NCBI GenBank assembly: GCA_900470095.1
Contig: UBZM01000016.1
Location: 124,746-188,745 of the forward strand
Direction of reading: 5' to 3'
Origin: Hyphomicrobiales bacterium
GTDB lineage: Bacteria; Pseudomonadota; Alphaproteobacteria; Rhizobiales; Beijerinckiaceae
Length of the DNA stretch: 64,000 bases
Position 1 is the stretch's first letter. Each line of letters starts with the position of its first letter. The notes under the pieces are model-generated. The model was given only the letters and a program-made list of their open reading frames with translations, was not told the DNA's origin and did not search any database. Below, piece after piece: positions 53,000 through 62,471 of this stretch. Position numbers and translations under genes: made by a program.

Positions 53000-55084
53000 T
53001 CAGCGATCGTCCCGACGCGGCTTCTTGCTCTTGAACGGCTTGCCGGCAGGCTTGCCGCGCTCACCACCCGCTAATCCGGCGTCGGGCTTGCCATGGCCGA
53101 AGCTCTTCCCGCCATGGCTGGGCTTGCCGGAAAAGGGCTTGGCGCCAGCAAAGGGCTTGCCCTTGGCGAAGGGCTTGTCCGCGGGACCGGTCTTCTTGTC
53201 GAAGGGCCGCTCGCTAGGCCGCAGCACGGCGTTCTCGTCATAAACCGGGTCGCGATCGCGCCGGACGGGATCATAAGGCTTGCCGCCATGCGCCTTGGCG
53301 CCGAAGGGCTTGCCCTTGCCTTCGTAAGGCTTCTTCTTGCCGGGGAATGGCGCGCTCGCCCGTTCATCCTCGGCGCGCGGCGCACGCGTATGGCTTGCCT
53401 TTTCGGCAAAGGGCTTGGCCGGGCGCCGCTCGGCTTCCCCGGTCACGGGCTCGATCAGGATCTTGTCACGGTCGGTCGCGCTCGCCAGTGACGCGAAGCG
53501 CTCCGCGACATCCGCATCGATCTCGACCTTGGTTTCCGTGTCGAAGATGCGGATGGCGCCGACCTCGTCACGGGTGATCTTGCCGCGGCGGCAGAGCATC
53601 GGCAGCAGCTGCCTGGGATCGGCGCCGTCACGGCGGCCGATGTTCAGGCGGAACCAAACCGTATCGCCACGCGGCCCGGCCTTGTGAGGCCTCTCGCCTT
53701 GCTCGCGGTCACGCTCGCGCGGGCGGGCGTAATCCTCGGTGCTGCGCACCGGCCTGCGCTCTTCGCGCCCGAAACCGGGATCACCGACTTCCTCTGCGGC
53801 CGGCAGGCGCGAACGATAGACCCTGACCAGGGCGGCCGCGATTTCCTGCGCCGAGCGACCGGCGAGGAGGGCCTCGACCATGCCGGCATCATCTTCGCTC
53901 ACCTCGCCGGTCAGCAGCGGATCCTGCAGCAGCCGCTCCTGATCGAGCGCCCGGATTTCCTCCTGCGTCGGCGCACCGGCCCAGACGGCCTCGACCTTGG
54001 CCTCGGAGAGCAGCATATCGGCCTTGCGGCGCCGAGACGGCGGCACCAGCAGCACGCTGGTGCCCTTCTTACCCGCTCGGCCCGTCCGGCCGCTGCGGTG
54101 CTGCATGACCTCCGGGTCGTTCGGGAGCTCGGCGTGAATGACCAATGTCAGGCCCGGCAGGTCGATGCCGCGCGCAGCCACGTCGGTCGCGACGCAGACG
54201 CGAGCACGCCCGTCGCGCAGCGCCTGCAGCGCCGAATTGCGTTCGCTCTGGCTGAGTTCGCCCGAGAGCGCCACGGCCGAAAAGCCGCGCTCCAGCAGGA
54301 TCGCCTCGAGATGGCGTACCGCGTTGCGGGTATTGCAGAAGACCAGCGCGCAGGGCGAATCGTGGAAGCGCAGCAGATTGACGACAGCGAGCTCGGCTTC
54401 CTTCGGGAAGACACGGATCGCACGATACTCGATGTCGGCATGCCCGGTAGCGGAACCGGCCACCTCGATGCGCAGAGCATCACGCTGATAGCTCCTCGCC
54501 AGAGCGATGATCGCCTTGGGCAGGGTCGCGGAGAAGAGCAGGCTGCGGCGCTCCGCCGGAGTCGTCTTTAGGATGAATTCGAGATCGTCGCGGAAACCGA
54601 GATCGAGCATCTCGTCGGCCTCGTCGAGGACGACGGCCCGGAGCGCCGAGACATCGAGCCTGTGCCGCTCGATATGGTCGCGCAACCGGCCGGGCGTGCC
54701 GACGACGATATGCGCTCCCTCGTCCAGCAAGGCGGCCTCGCGGCGCGGATCCATGCCGCCGACACAGGAGATCACCCGGGCGCCGGCATGCTTGTAGAGC
54801 CAGGCGAGTTCGCGCTGGACTTGCAATGCCAGTTCGCGCGTCGGCGCGATGATCAGCGCCAGGGGCTGCCCGGCACGGCCCAGGACCTCGGCGCCATCCA
54901 GCAGGGTCTCGCCGATGGCAAGCCCATAGGCGACGGTCTTGCCGGAGCCCGTCTGCGACGAGACCAGAAGGTCGCGTGCGGCGGCCGCTTCTTCCAGAAC
55001 GGCGTTCTGGACGGGCGTCGGATCATTGTAGTTGCGTTCGGCGAGCGCACGCGCGAGCGGCGGGCTCGTGGGAAGGAATGCCAT
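53000..55084 (-). CDS. DEAD-box RNA helicase with DbpA-like RNA-binding domain and KPF-rich tail
   Basis: A 694-residue RNA helicase. Motifs: SSQTGSGKTVAYG (I), APTRELALQ (Ia), GTPGRLRDHI (Ib), VLDEADEMLDLGF (II), FSATLP (III), DVAARGIDLPG (V), HRSGRTGRAGKKG (VI). A DbpA-type RNA-recognition domain follows (VWFRLNIGRRDGADPRQLLP, IRIFDTETKVEIDADVAERF). The last 150 residues are a basic, low-complexity tail with many KPF/KGKPF/GKPS repeats, likely to bind RNA and promote condensation. Similar to DeaD/CsdA-type helicases used in ribosome assembly and cold adaptation. Confidence 0.93.
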   Translation of the reverse strand: MAFLPTSPPLARALAERNYNDPTPVQNAVLEEAAAARDLLVSSQTGSGKTVAYGLAIGETLLDGAEVLGRAGQPLALIIAPTRELALQVQRELAWLYKHAGARVISCVGGMDPRREAALLDEGAHIVVGTPGRLRDHIERHRLDVSALRAVVLDEADEMLDLGFRDDLEFILKTTPAERRSLLFSATLPKAIIALARSYQRDALRIEVAGSATGHADIEYRAIRVFPKEAELAVVNLLRFHDSPCALVFCNTRNAVRHLEAILLERGFSAVALSGELSQSERNSALQALRDGRARVCVATDVAARGIDLPGLTLVIHAELPNDPEVMQHRSGRTGRAGKKGTSVLLVPPSRRRKADMLLSEAKVEAVWAGAPTQEEIRALDQERLLQDPLLTGEVSEDDAGMVEALLAGRSAQEIAAALVRVYRSRLPAAEEVGDPGFGREERRPVRSTEDYARPRERDREQGERPHKAGPRGDTVWFRLNIGRRDGADPRQLLPMLCRRGKITRDEVGAIRIFDTETKVEIDADVAERFASLASATDRDKILIEPVTGEAERRPAKPFAEKASHTRAPRAEDERASAPFPGKKKPYEGKGKPFGAKAHGGKPYDPVRRDRDPVYDENAVLRPSERPFDKKTGPADKPFAKGKPFAGAKPFSGKPSHGGKSFGHGKPDAGLAGGERGKPAGKPFKSKKPRRDDR

Positions 55085-55241
55085 CGTTAATCGGCCTTGA
55101 GTTCATGCGCGCGGCGTGATGCGGCGCGGGAGATCGTGAGGCAGGCATCGCGGCGCGTGAAACGCAGCCATAACACCATAAGCCAGTCTGTGCCGCTCTT
55201 AGAGCAGAATTCGCAGAAAGGGAATGCGGATCACGCTGGGG

Positions 55242-56942
55242 TCAGGCTCGCGCCGCCGCGCCATGCAGGCCAGCAGCATCGAGCAGACGGGCGGCGGCGG
55301 CCCTCGCCTCCTCGGTGATGCTCGCACCGGCAAGCATGCGAGCAATCTCCTCGCGCCGTGTCCGATCCTCGAGCGGCGTCACGCGCGTCACCGTGCGAGA
55401 GGCCTCGTCGTTGTCCAGCGCCGATTTGGCGATCAGGAAATGCCGGCCGGCCTTGGCCGCGACCTGCGGCGCATGCGTCACCGAGATGACCTGCACCTGT
55501 CGTGCCAGACGCGCCAGTCGCTCTCCGATCGCATCCGCGACCGCACCTCCGACTCCACTATCGATTTCGTCGAAGACCAGTGTCGGCGCCGAACCGCGCT
55601 CGGCAAGCACGACCTTCAGGGCGAGCATGAAGCGCGAAAGCTCGCCCCCGGACGCGACCTTCATCATCGGGCCAGGCCGGGTGCCGGGATTGGTCTCGAC
55701 CCAGAATTCGACGCGATCAAACCCTTCCGGGCCCCGCGCATCCTCGTCACGATCGATATGAGTGATAAAGCGCGCGCGCTCCAGCTTCAGCGGCGGCAGT
55801 TCTGCCTTGACGGCATTGTCGAGACGCAGCGCGGCCTCGCCGCGGGCAACCGAGAGTGCCCGCGCCTTGGCAAGATAATCGGTTTCCGCCCGAGCGAGCT
55901 CCGCTTCGAGCCGGGACAAAGAGCCCTCGCTCTCGTCGAGTTCGGCAAGGTCGGCACTCATCCTGGCCGCAAGATCGGCGAGCGCCTCGACCGGAACGTC
56001 GAACTTTCGGCCCGCTGCTCGTAGGGCGAACAACCGCTCCTCGACCCGTTCCTGCTCGCGGGGATCGTACTCCGCCGCACGCATCGCCACCGTGAGCGCT
56101 TCGCCCGCTTCTTCCAGCGCCACGATCGCCGTATTGAGCGCTGCCATCGAGGGATCGACGAGCTCTGGTGCCTGCGCGGCCCGCCGCTCCAGCCGGCGAA
56201 GCACCGCCGCAAGAGCGGGAATAGCGGAAGCCTGGCCACCGACCGCCTCATAGGCATCGGTAAGGTCCCGCGCCACCTTCTCCGCCTGCATCATGCCCTG
56301 GCGTCGGTTGGCCAGTGCATCTTCCTCGCCCGGCTCCGGCGCAAGCTTGCCAAGTTCGGCCACCGCGTGGCGCAGGAAATCGGCCTCCTTGCGTGCGGCC
56401 TCGACACGAATGCGCTGCGCCTGCAGGGCCTGCCGCGCGCGCTTCAGCACATCGCTGGCCGTTGCCGTGATCTCGGCCTGTCCTTCGAGGCCGGCAAACC
56501 CGTCGAGGATGGCGCGGTGCTGAGCCGCATCGGTCAGGGCCCGGTCATCATGCTGGCCATGGATCTCGACGATCGTGCTACCGATCAGCCGCAGGATCTG
56601 GACGCTGACCGGCTGGTCATTGACGAAGGCGCGCGTCCGTCCATCGGCATATTGCACCCGCCGCAGGATCAGATCGCCATCGGTGTCGATCTCCTGGGCC
56701 TGCGCCAGCTTACGAGCCGGATGGGCGAGCGGCAGATCGAAGACGGCACTGACCTGGCCCTGCGCCTCGCCATGGCGCACGAGGCCGCCGTCACCGCGAC
56801 CACCGAGCGCCAGCGCAAAGCCGTCAAGCAGGATCGACTTGCCGGCACCGGTCTCACCGGTCAGCACGCTCAGCCCGGCGCCGAACGCCAGATCGAGCCG
56901 GTCGATCAGGACGATGTCACGGATCGAAAGCTGCGCCAGCAT
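55242..56942 (-). CDS. recN: DNA repair protein RecN
   Basis: A 566-residue SMC-like ATPase for double-strand break repair. Walker A is GETGAGKSILLDGFALALGG near residue 29; the signature region is VASGGELSRFMLALKVVLAE and Walker B is PTLVFDEIDSGVGG, both near the C-terminus. The middle is coiled coil interrupted by a hinge-like region, as in RecN. It follows bamD by 66 bp on the same strand, a standard order after the division cluster in Rhizobiales. The 157 bp downstream to the helicase gene hold no recognised gene. Confidence 0.96.
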   Translation of the reverse strand: MLAQLSIRDIVLIDRLDLAFGAGLSVLTGETGAGKSILLDGFALALGGRGDGGLVRHGEAQGQVSAVFDLPLAHPARKLAQAQEIDTDGDLILRRVQYADGRTRAFVNDQPVSVQILRLIGSTIVEIHGQHDDRALTDAAQHRAILDGFAGLEGQAEITATASDVLKRARQALQAQRIRVEAARKEADFLRHAVAELGKLAPEPGEEDALANRRQGMMQAEKVARDLTDAYEAVGGQASAIPALAAVLRRLERRAAQAPELVDPSMAALNTAIVALEEAGEALTVAMRAAEYDPREQERVEERLFALRAAGRKFDVPVEALADLAARMSADLAELDESEGSLSRLEAELARAETDYLAKARALSVARGEAALRLDNAVKAELPPLKLERARFITHIDRDEDARGPEGFDRVEFWVETNPGTRPGPMMKVASGGELSRFMLALKVVLAERGSAPTLVFDEIDSGVGGAVADAIGERLARLARQVQVISVTHAPQVAAKAGRHFLIAKSALDNDEASRTVTRVTPLEDRTRREEIARMLAGASITEEARAAAARLLDAAGLHGAAARA

Positions 56943-57008
56943 GACGCTCAGCGAGTGTTTGAAGGGAGTGGCATGCGGTCCGTCACCCGACCATGCACCT
57001 GCCCGGCC

Positions 57009-57920
57009 TCAGCGTACGAGGCCGACGACCGAGCGGGTGAAGCCGTTGAACAACCGACTGATATAGGAGCCGCGATCCTCGCGGGGCTCGAGGCCGCCAC
57101 TCTGAAGCAGGGTATAGGCGTCCTTGTACCAGGGGCTGTCGGGGAAGTTATGCCCGAGCACGGCAGCGGCAGTCTGCGCCTCATTGGTGATGCCCATCGC
57201 CATATAGGCCTCGGTCAGGCGCATCAGCGCCTCCTCGACATGGCGGGTGGTCTGATACTTGGTGATGACGTCGCGGAAGCGGTTCACGGCACCGGTATAG
57301 TTGCGCTTCTCGAGATAGTAGCGGCCGACATTCATCTCCTTGCCGGCAAGCTGATCGCGCGCAACCAGCATCTTCTCGCGGGTGTCGATCACATATTCGG
57401 ACTTCGGATAGCGATCGAGCAGTTCCTGCATCGCGGCAAGCGCGCGCTCGGTGCGCTCCTGGTCGCGCGTCGCGTCCGGGATCTGATTGTAATAGGACAT
57501 CGCCATGATGTACTGCGCGTAGGCGGCATCCGGGCTGGCGGGGTTCTGCGCCAGGAAGCGCTTGGACGCCGTGATCGCGTCCTCCCATTTGGCCGCCTGA
57601 AAATTCGTATAGGCAACCATGATCAGGCCCTTCTTCGCGTAGGGCGAGAATGGTGCCTGCTTGTCGATCTCTTCGAACTTCTTGACCGCGCCTTCGCTGT
57701 CACCGTTCTGAGCGCGAGACAGCCCCTCATTATAGAGCTTGTCGGCCGGCACATCCGCGACGATTTCCGGCTTGTAGACTTCGGGCTTGTCGAACGGATT
57801 GAGCGACGACATCGTATCGCAGCCGCCGAGCAGCAAGGCGGCGCCGAGCGTCAGGGCAACGCCCATCCGCACCGGTCGGGCGCTTTGGGAAGTCGGGTTA
57901 TTCAGCCGCATGACGCTCAC
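57009..57920 (-). CDS. bamD: Outer membrane assembly lipoprotein BamD
   Basis: A 303-residue TPR lipoprotein, part of the BAM complex inserting beta-barrel proteins. Lipobox LLLGGC at residue 34 follows a short signal sequence. TPR-type repeats are visible: DKLYNEGLSRAQNGDSEGAV, YAKKGLIMVAYTNFQAAKWE, YAQYIMAMSYYNQI and NVGRYYLEKRNYTGAVNRF. The start is GTG 57920, with AAGGA about 11 nt upstream; ATG 57911 is the alternative. It lies between lpxC and recN. Confidence 0.95.
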   Translation of the reverse strand: MSVMRLNNPTSQSARPVRMGVALTLGAALLLGGCDTMSSLNPFDKPEVYKPEIVADVPADKLYNEGLSRAQNGDSEGAVKKFEEIDKQAPFSPYAKKGLIMVAYTNFQAAKWEDAITASKRFLAQNPASPDAAYAQYIMAMSYYNQIPDATRDQERTERALAAMQELLDRYPKSEYVIDTREKMLVARDQLAGKEMNVGRYYLEKRNYTGAVNRFRDVITKYQTTRHVEEALMRLTEAYMAMGITNEAQTAAAVLGHNFPDSPWYKDAYTLLQSGGLEPREDRGSYISRLFNGFTRSVVGLVR

Positions 57921-58032
57921 GTCGTCCGTCCTTTTTCGCTCGTCACCGCAAGATGGCGAAGGATGCCTTTACCTCAGACGCAGCGCTCACGCTACCGGGG
58001 AAGGCAGGTTACGAACATGCGGGGCCCATGCT

Positions 58033-58058
58033 GCATTCGACAAAAAACGGGCGAATGC
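58033..58058 (-). terminator. Hairpin between lpxC and bamD
   Basis: GCATTCG and CGAATGC form 7-bp arms around 12 nt; on the minus strand the loop contains TTTTTT. It lies 28 bp past lpxC and may partly end or pause its transcript before bamD. Confidence 0.45.
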
Positions 58059-58085
58059 AAGGCGCGCCCTAAACTGTTCGAAAGC

Positions 58086-59030
58086 TCAGTGCAGATCGGG
58101 CGCGAAAGCCGCGGGGGCCGCAGCGGCCATCTGCACGGCACGATGCGCATAAACCGGCTCGGCCTCGACGATCGCGTAATTCGCACGATCCGCGAACAAG
58201 GCTTCCAGAACGGTCACATTCATGCGGTGACCACCGCAATAGGAACGAAACTCGCCGAGAATCGGATAGCCGGCCAGCGCAAGATCGCCGACGGCGTCCA
58301 GCACCTTGTGGCGAACGAACTCGTCGGCGTAGCGCAGGCCTTCGGGGTTGACCACTTTGTCGTCGCCGATCGCGACGGTGTTGTCGAGCGAGGCGCCGAG
58401 CGCGAAGCCCGCCTTCCAGAGCTGCTCGACTTCGCGCATGAAACCGAAGGTGCGGGCGCGCGAAATCTCGCGGGCATAGGCGACCGGCTCGAGGTCGAAG
58501 ATCTTGCGCTGACGGCCGATCGCAGGGGTGTCGAAATCGATCTCGACATCGAGGCGGAAACCGCTGTCGAGCGGCGCGAGCTCGGCGAAGCCGCGCCCCT
58601 TCTCGACGCGCACCGGCTGCAGGACCTTGAGATAACGGCGGTTCGCACCAAGCGTAACGATGCCGGCGTCTTCGATCGCCGTGACGAACTCCGCAGCGCT
58701 GCCGTCCATGATCGGCATCTCGGGGCCGTCGATCTCGATCAGGACGTTGTCGAGCCCAAGGCCGGCGCAAGCCGACATCAGGTGCTCGATGGTCGCGACG
58801 GAGGCGGCACCGCGATCGCCGATCACGGTGCAGAGCTCGGCGGCGCTCACCTTGTTGTAGCGAGCATGGATGAGGTGCGAAGGGCCGCCCTCGGACTCCT
58901 TGCGGAGGAAGACGATGCCGGAGTTCGCGTTGGACGGCTTGAGGCAGATTCCGGCGGGAGCTCCGGAATGAACACCGATTCCCTTCAAGGACACGGGAGC
59001 GCGGAGTGTGGTCTGCCGATCAAAATTCAT
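58086..59030 (-). CDS. lpxC: UDP-3-O-acyl-N-acetylglucosamine deacetylase
   Basis: A 314-residue zinc amidase, the committed step of lipid A synthesis. Zinc and catalytic segments are visible: SVATIEHLMSACAGLGLDNV (first His), IMDGSAAEFV, FVRHKVLDAVGDLALAGYPI (His and Asp) and CGGHRMNV near the C-terminus. The N-terminus RQTTLRAPVSLKGIGVHSGA is typical. I start at ATG 59030; a TTG 12 bp earlier is possible. It follows ftsZ on the same strand after a terminator, so it should have its own promoter in the 309-bp gap. Confidence 0.96.
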   Translation of the reverse strand: MNFDRQTTLRAPVSLKGIGVHSGAPAGICLKPSNANSGIVFLRKESEGGPSHLIHARYNKVSAAELCTVIGDRGAASVATIEHLMSACAGLGLDNVLIEIDGPEMPIMDGSAAEFVTAIEDAGIVTLGANRRYLKVLQPVRVEKGRGFAELAPLDSGFRLDVEIDFDTPAIGRQRKIFDLEPVAYAREISRARTFGFMREVEQLWKAGFALGASLDNTVAIGDDKVVNPEGLRYADEFVRHKVLDAVGDLALAGYPILGEFRSYCGGHRMNVTVLEALFADRANYAIVEAEPVYAHRAVQMAAAAPAAFAPDLH

Positions 59031-59276
59031 TCCGGTATCCAATCTCGAACGCTAACGATCTCGGCGCACAACGCTACGGGCTGCCTGACGGTCGTTTGCG
59101 GTCCTTCAGTTGGGCGGCGCCTGGCGGTTGCCGGTGCCGTCATCCCCCTTTGGGGCAAGCGCAACATACGCCTTAGGTGGATGCCGACAAAATCACGCTT
59201 TCTTTCGCTCTGTAACAAGCGAACTCAATCAGAAAAAAATAACCATCCCATTGAAGTATATGGTTTTTCAAACGTA
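59031..59276. other. lpxC-ftsZ intergenic region, non-coding part
   Basis: No gene is supported here. The stretch 59160-59276 is markedly AT-richer than its surroundings (runs such as AGAAAAAAATAACC and GTATATGGTTTTTC) and on the minus strand is the likely promoter region of lpxC. I could not choose a single -35/-10 pair. Confidence 0.4.
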
Positions 59277-59314
59277 AACAGAGCCCGAAGCGAGGGTTCG
59301 CTCCGGGCTCTGTT
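59277..59314 (-). terminator. Terminator of ftsZ
   Basis: AACAGAGCCCG pairs with CGGGCTCTGTT over 11 bp, extended by an inner AGCGA/TCGCT helix. On the minus strand it lies 25 bp after the ftsZ stop and is followed by TACGTTTG. Confidence 0.8.
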
Positions 59315-59339
59315 ACAACTGTCGCAGTGGCTGCGGCGC

Positions 59340-61040
59340 TCAGTTCGCCTGGCGGCGCAGGAACGCAGGAATCTCCAGCTGATCCTCTTCGCTGCTGCGA
59401 TTCGGCGCAGCACGGCCAAGCTGATCGAGCTGGCCCTGGGCCGGGCGCGAGGCCGGGGCAGCCGGACGACGCATATACTCGGCATGGGCAGCGCTCGGCG
59501 CCGGAGCGGCAGGCTGCATCGGCGGAGGTGCGTGGCGCACTGGGGCCTGCGGCTGGGCTTCGTCCTCATCCTTGCGGCCGAAACCAACCGAGGCGAGGCG
59601 CTGCATCAGCGACATGCGCTTCTGGTCGGCTTGGGCCGGAGGCTGCGGCACCGACTGCGCGCCGCGGCTCGCGGCGATCTGGTTCTGCGCCGGCATCGGC
59701 AAGTCCTCGATCCGGGGCATCCGCGTCGGGCGGACAACCGCACGCTCAGGAGCCGGCGCGATGAAGCTGTCCTCGTGCCGCATCACCGGCTCTTCATGCA
59801 TCATCGGCAGGCTCACGGGAGCAGCCGCGATCACCGGACGCGGCTGCACCGGCTCGATGCGGATGTCTTCGGCAACGCTCGGCTGCACCGGGGCCGCCTG
59901 GCGCACGGTCTCGACATTCACAGGCGCACGCATCTCCAGCATCGGCTCGGCATGAACCGGAGCCGCGGCGCGCGGTGCGGCGGCCGTGTTGCGCAGGCGC
60001 GCTTCCGCCTTCAGACGCTCGGCAACCTGGGCGATACGGGCTTCGGTATCATCCATTTCGGCCTGGGTGCTGATCGGCTTGTCGATGCCGGTCGCCACGA
60101 CGGAGACGCGCACGACGCCCTCGAGCGATTCGTCGAACGTCGCGCCGACGATGATGTTGGCCTCGGAATCAACCTCCTCGCGGATGCGGGTGGCCGCTTC
60201 GTCGACCTCGTAGAGCTTCATGTCGCGCCCGCCCGTGATCGAGATCAGCAGGCCACGCGCGCCCTTCATCGAGACATCATCGAGCAGCGGATTGTTGATC
60301 GCAGCCTGGGCCGCGGTCAGCGCACGCTTCTCGCCCTGCGCCTCGCCGGTGCCCATCATCGCCTTGCCCATGCCGCGCATCACGGCGCGAACGTCGGCGA
60401 AGTCGAGATTGATCAGGCCGGGGCGGACCATCAGGTCGGTGATGCAGGCCACGCCGGAATAGAGCACCTGGTCAGCCATGCCGAAGGCATCGGCGAAGCC
60501 GGTGGTCTCGTTGGCGACGCGGAACAGGTTCTGGTTCGGGATGACGATCAGCGTATCGACCGCCTCGTTGAGCTCCGAGATGCCAGCCTCCGCCATGCGC
60601 ATGCGGCGATGGCCCTCGAACTGGAACGGCTTCGTGACGACGCCGACGGTCAGTATACCCATGTCGCGGGCGACGCGGGCGATCGCGGGGGCTGCACCGG
60701 TGCCGGTGCCGCCGCCCATGCCGGCGGTGATGAAGACCATATGCGCACCGGCAAGGTGATCACGGATCTCGTCGATCACCTCTTCTGCCGCCGCACGCCC
60801 GACTTCCGGCTGCGAGCCGGCGCCGAGGCCTTCGGTGACCTGCAGGCCCATCTGCACGATGCGCGAAGCACGCGAGAGCGCCAGAGCCTGCGCATCGGTA
60901 TTGGCAACGACGAAATCGACCCCATCGAGGCCGGCTTCGATCATGTTGTTGACCGCGTTGCCGCCGGCTCCGCCGACACCGAACACGGTGATCCGGGGCT
61001 TTAGCTCCCGGATGTCAGGGGCTTGCAGATTCATCGCCAT
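59340..61040 (-). CDS. ftsZ: Cell division GTPase FtsZ, long-linker form
   Basis: A 566-residue FtsZ forming the cytokinetic ring. The N-terminal 320 residues hold the GTPase: [18 protein letters not shown], the tubulin signature [18 protein letters not shown], and the synergy loop region. Residues about 330-550 are a Pro/Ala/Gln-rich disordered linker, several times longer than in E. coli, as in other Rhizobiales. The conserved C-terminal peptide ([12 protein letters not shown]) that binds FtsA closes the chain. AGAGG precedes the ATG. It follows ftsA after 105 bp. Confidence 0.98.
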   Translation of the reverse strand: MAMNLQAPDIRELKPRITVFGVGGAGGNAVNNMIEAGLDGVDFVVANTDAQALALSRASRIVQMGLQVTEGLGAGSQPEVGRAAAEEVIDEIRDHLAGAHMVFITAGMGGGTGTGAAPAIARVARDMGILTVGVVTKPFQFEGHRRMRMAEAGISELNEAVDTLIVIPNQNLFRVANETTGFADAFGMADQVLYSGVACITDLMVRPGLINLDFADVRAVMRGMGKAMMGTGEAQGEKRALTAAQAAINNPLLDDVSMKGARGLLISITGGRDMKLYEVDEAATRIREEVDSEANIIVGATFDESLEGVVRVSVVATGIDKPISTQAEMDDTEARIAQVAERLKAEARLRNTAAAPRAAAPVHAEPMLEMRAPVNVETVRQAAPVQPSVAEDIRIEPVQPRPVIAAAPVSLPMMHEEPVMRHEDSFIAPAPERAVVRPTRMPRIEDLPMPAQNQIAASRGAQSVPQPPAQADQKRMSLMQRLASVGFGRKDEDEAQPQAPVRHAPPPMQPAAPAPSAAHAEYMRRPAAPASRPAQGQLDQLGRAAPNRSSEEDQLEIPAFLRRQAN

Positions 61041-61145
61041 GGTTGCCTCTTTCGATTTCTTGTCCGGCGCCTGGCGGGAGCCGTCCCGATTGCTACGATT
61101 TTACTCTTGGGTCGGAACGGCGCCGCGCCGCCCGGCCCGATACCC

Positions 61146-62471
61146 TTAGAAACTGTCTTTCAGCCAACGCCCGACACGCGAGAAATACCCGTCCGTCCCC
61201 GTCGCGAAGTAAGCGCCGCTCGCGCGAGGCTCGAAATGTTCGACATGAGCGACCTGCGGGTAGACCAGCAGGCCGACCGCGGTCGCAAAGGCTGGTCCCT
61301 TGCCAGCCTCCGGCAAGCCCTTGATCCCGAGCGGCCGGCCGGTGCGGACCTGGCCGCCGAGCAGCCGGCGCGCCGTCTCCGGCAGACCGGTCAACTGGCA
61401 GGCGCCGCCCGTCAGCACGACGCGGCGGCCGGCCTGGGCCGAAAAGCCGGCAGCGTTGAGCCGGTCACGCACGAGCTCGAGGATTTCCTCGACCCGCGGC
61501 TTGATGATGCGGATCAGATGCGATTTCGCCAGATGGTTCGGGGTGTCGCGCTCGTCGTCATCAACCTGCGGCACCGAGATCATGTCGCGTTCGTCAGAAG
61601 CGCTGGAGATCGCCGAGCCGTGCAGCGTCTTCAGCCGCTCGGCGGCCGAGACACGGGTCGACAACCCTCGCGCCACGTCCATGGTGATGTGATTGCCACC
61701 CACCGCAATGGCGTCGGCATGGACCAGATGGCCGCCCGAGAAGACACCGAGGCTCGTGGTGCCGCCGCCCAGGTCGACGACGACGACGCCCATTTCGGCC
61801 TCGTCATCGACGAGAACGGAGAGACCGGAAGCATAGGGAGACGCGACGACCGCCTCGACCTCGAGATGGCAACGCTCGACCGCCAGCATGACGTTGCGGG
61901 CAGCAGCCGCCTCGCTGGCGACGACATGCATGTCGACCGAGAGCTTGCCGCCGACGAGGCCGCGCGGATCGAGCACGCCCGGCACGCCGTCAAGTGCGTA
62001 TCCGGTGGGCAATGCGTGCATCACCGCCTTGCCGGGCTTGATCGCATGCGTCGCGGCGACCGCGAGAACCCGCTTCACATCGGAATCGCTGACCGAGCCG
62101 CTGCGCAGGTCGACGCTGGCGGCATAATGCTGCGAGCCGATGCGGCCCCCCGTCAGGTTGACGATGACGGACTGGACCTCGACCTTGGCCATGCGCTCGG
62201 CCGCATCGACCGCCGCCCGGATCGCGCGCTCGGCGTTTTCGAGATCGATGATGGCGCCGCCCTTCACACCGAGCGAACGCTGATGGCCGATGCCGATGAT
62301 GCGCGCGACATGGGTACGCCCGCGCAACCGTTCGTTCGCCTCGGCCGGATTCAGCTCGGCGATCAGGCAGACCACCTTGCTGGTGCCCACGTCCAGAATC
62401 GACAAGGTCGCGCTCTTGCGCGACGAAAGCGGACGCATCCGTGGTGTCAGGCCCTGAGAGGTGAAGTTCAC
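61146..62471 (-). CDS. ftsA: Cell division protein FtsA
   Basis: A 441-residue actin-like membrane tether of FtsZ. Motifs: phosphate-1 LSILDVGTSKVVCLIAEL, phosphate-2 GVVVVDLGGGTTSLGVFSGG and adenosine VVLTGGACQLTGLPETARRL. The C-terminal amphipathic helix GRWLKDSF is the membrane anchor. The start is GTG 62471, overlapping the ftsQ stop by four bases (GTGA). It lies in the order ddl-ftsQ-ftsA-ftsZ. Confidence 0.97.
   Translation of the reverse strand: MNFTSQGLTPRMRPLSSRKSATLSILDVGTSKVVCLIAELNPAEANERLRGRTHVARIIGIGHQRSLGVKGGAIIDLENAERAIRAAVDAAERMAKVEVQSVIVNLTGGRIGSQHYAASVDLRSGSVSDSDVKRVLAVAATHAIKPGKAVMHALPTGYALDGVPGVLDPRGLVGGKLSVDMHVVASEAAAARNVMLAVERCHLEVEAVVASPYASGLSVLVDDEAEMGVVVVDLGGGTTSLGVFSGGHLVHADAIAVGGNHITMDVARGLSTRVSAAERLKTLHGSAISSASDERDMISVPQVDDDERDTPNHLAKSHLIRIIKPRVEEILELVRDRLNAAGFSAQAGRRVVLTGGACQLTGLPETARRLLGGQVRTGRPLGIKGLPEAGKGPAFATAVGLLVYPQVAHVEHFEPRASGAYFATGTDGYFSRVGRWLKDSF

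Noticed and set aside
56367-61004. A 1545-residue open frame on the plus strand
   Set aside because: It is antisense to recN, bamD, lpxC and ftsZ, all of which have clear motifs on the minus strand. Its His/Arg/Asp-rich composition is what results from reading high-GC genes backwards.
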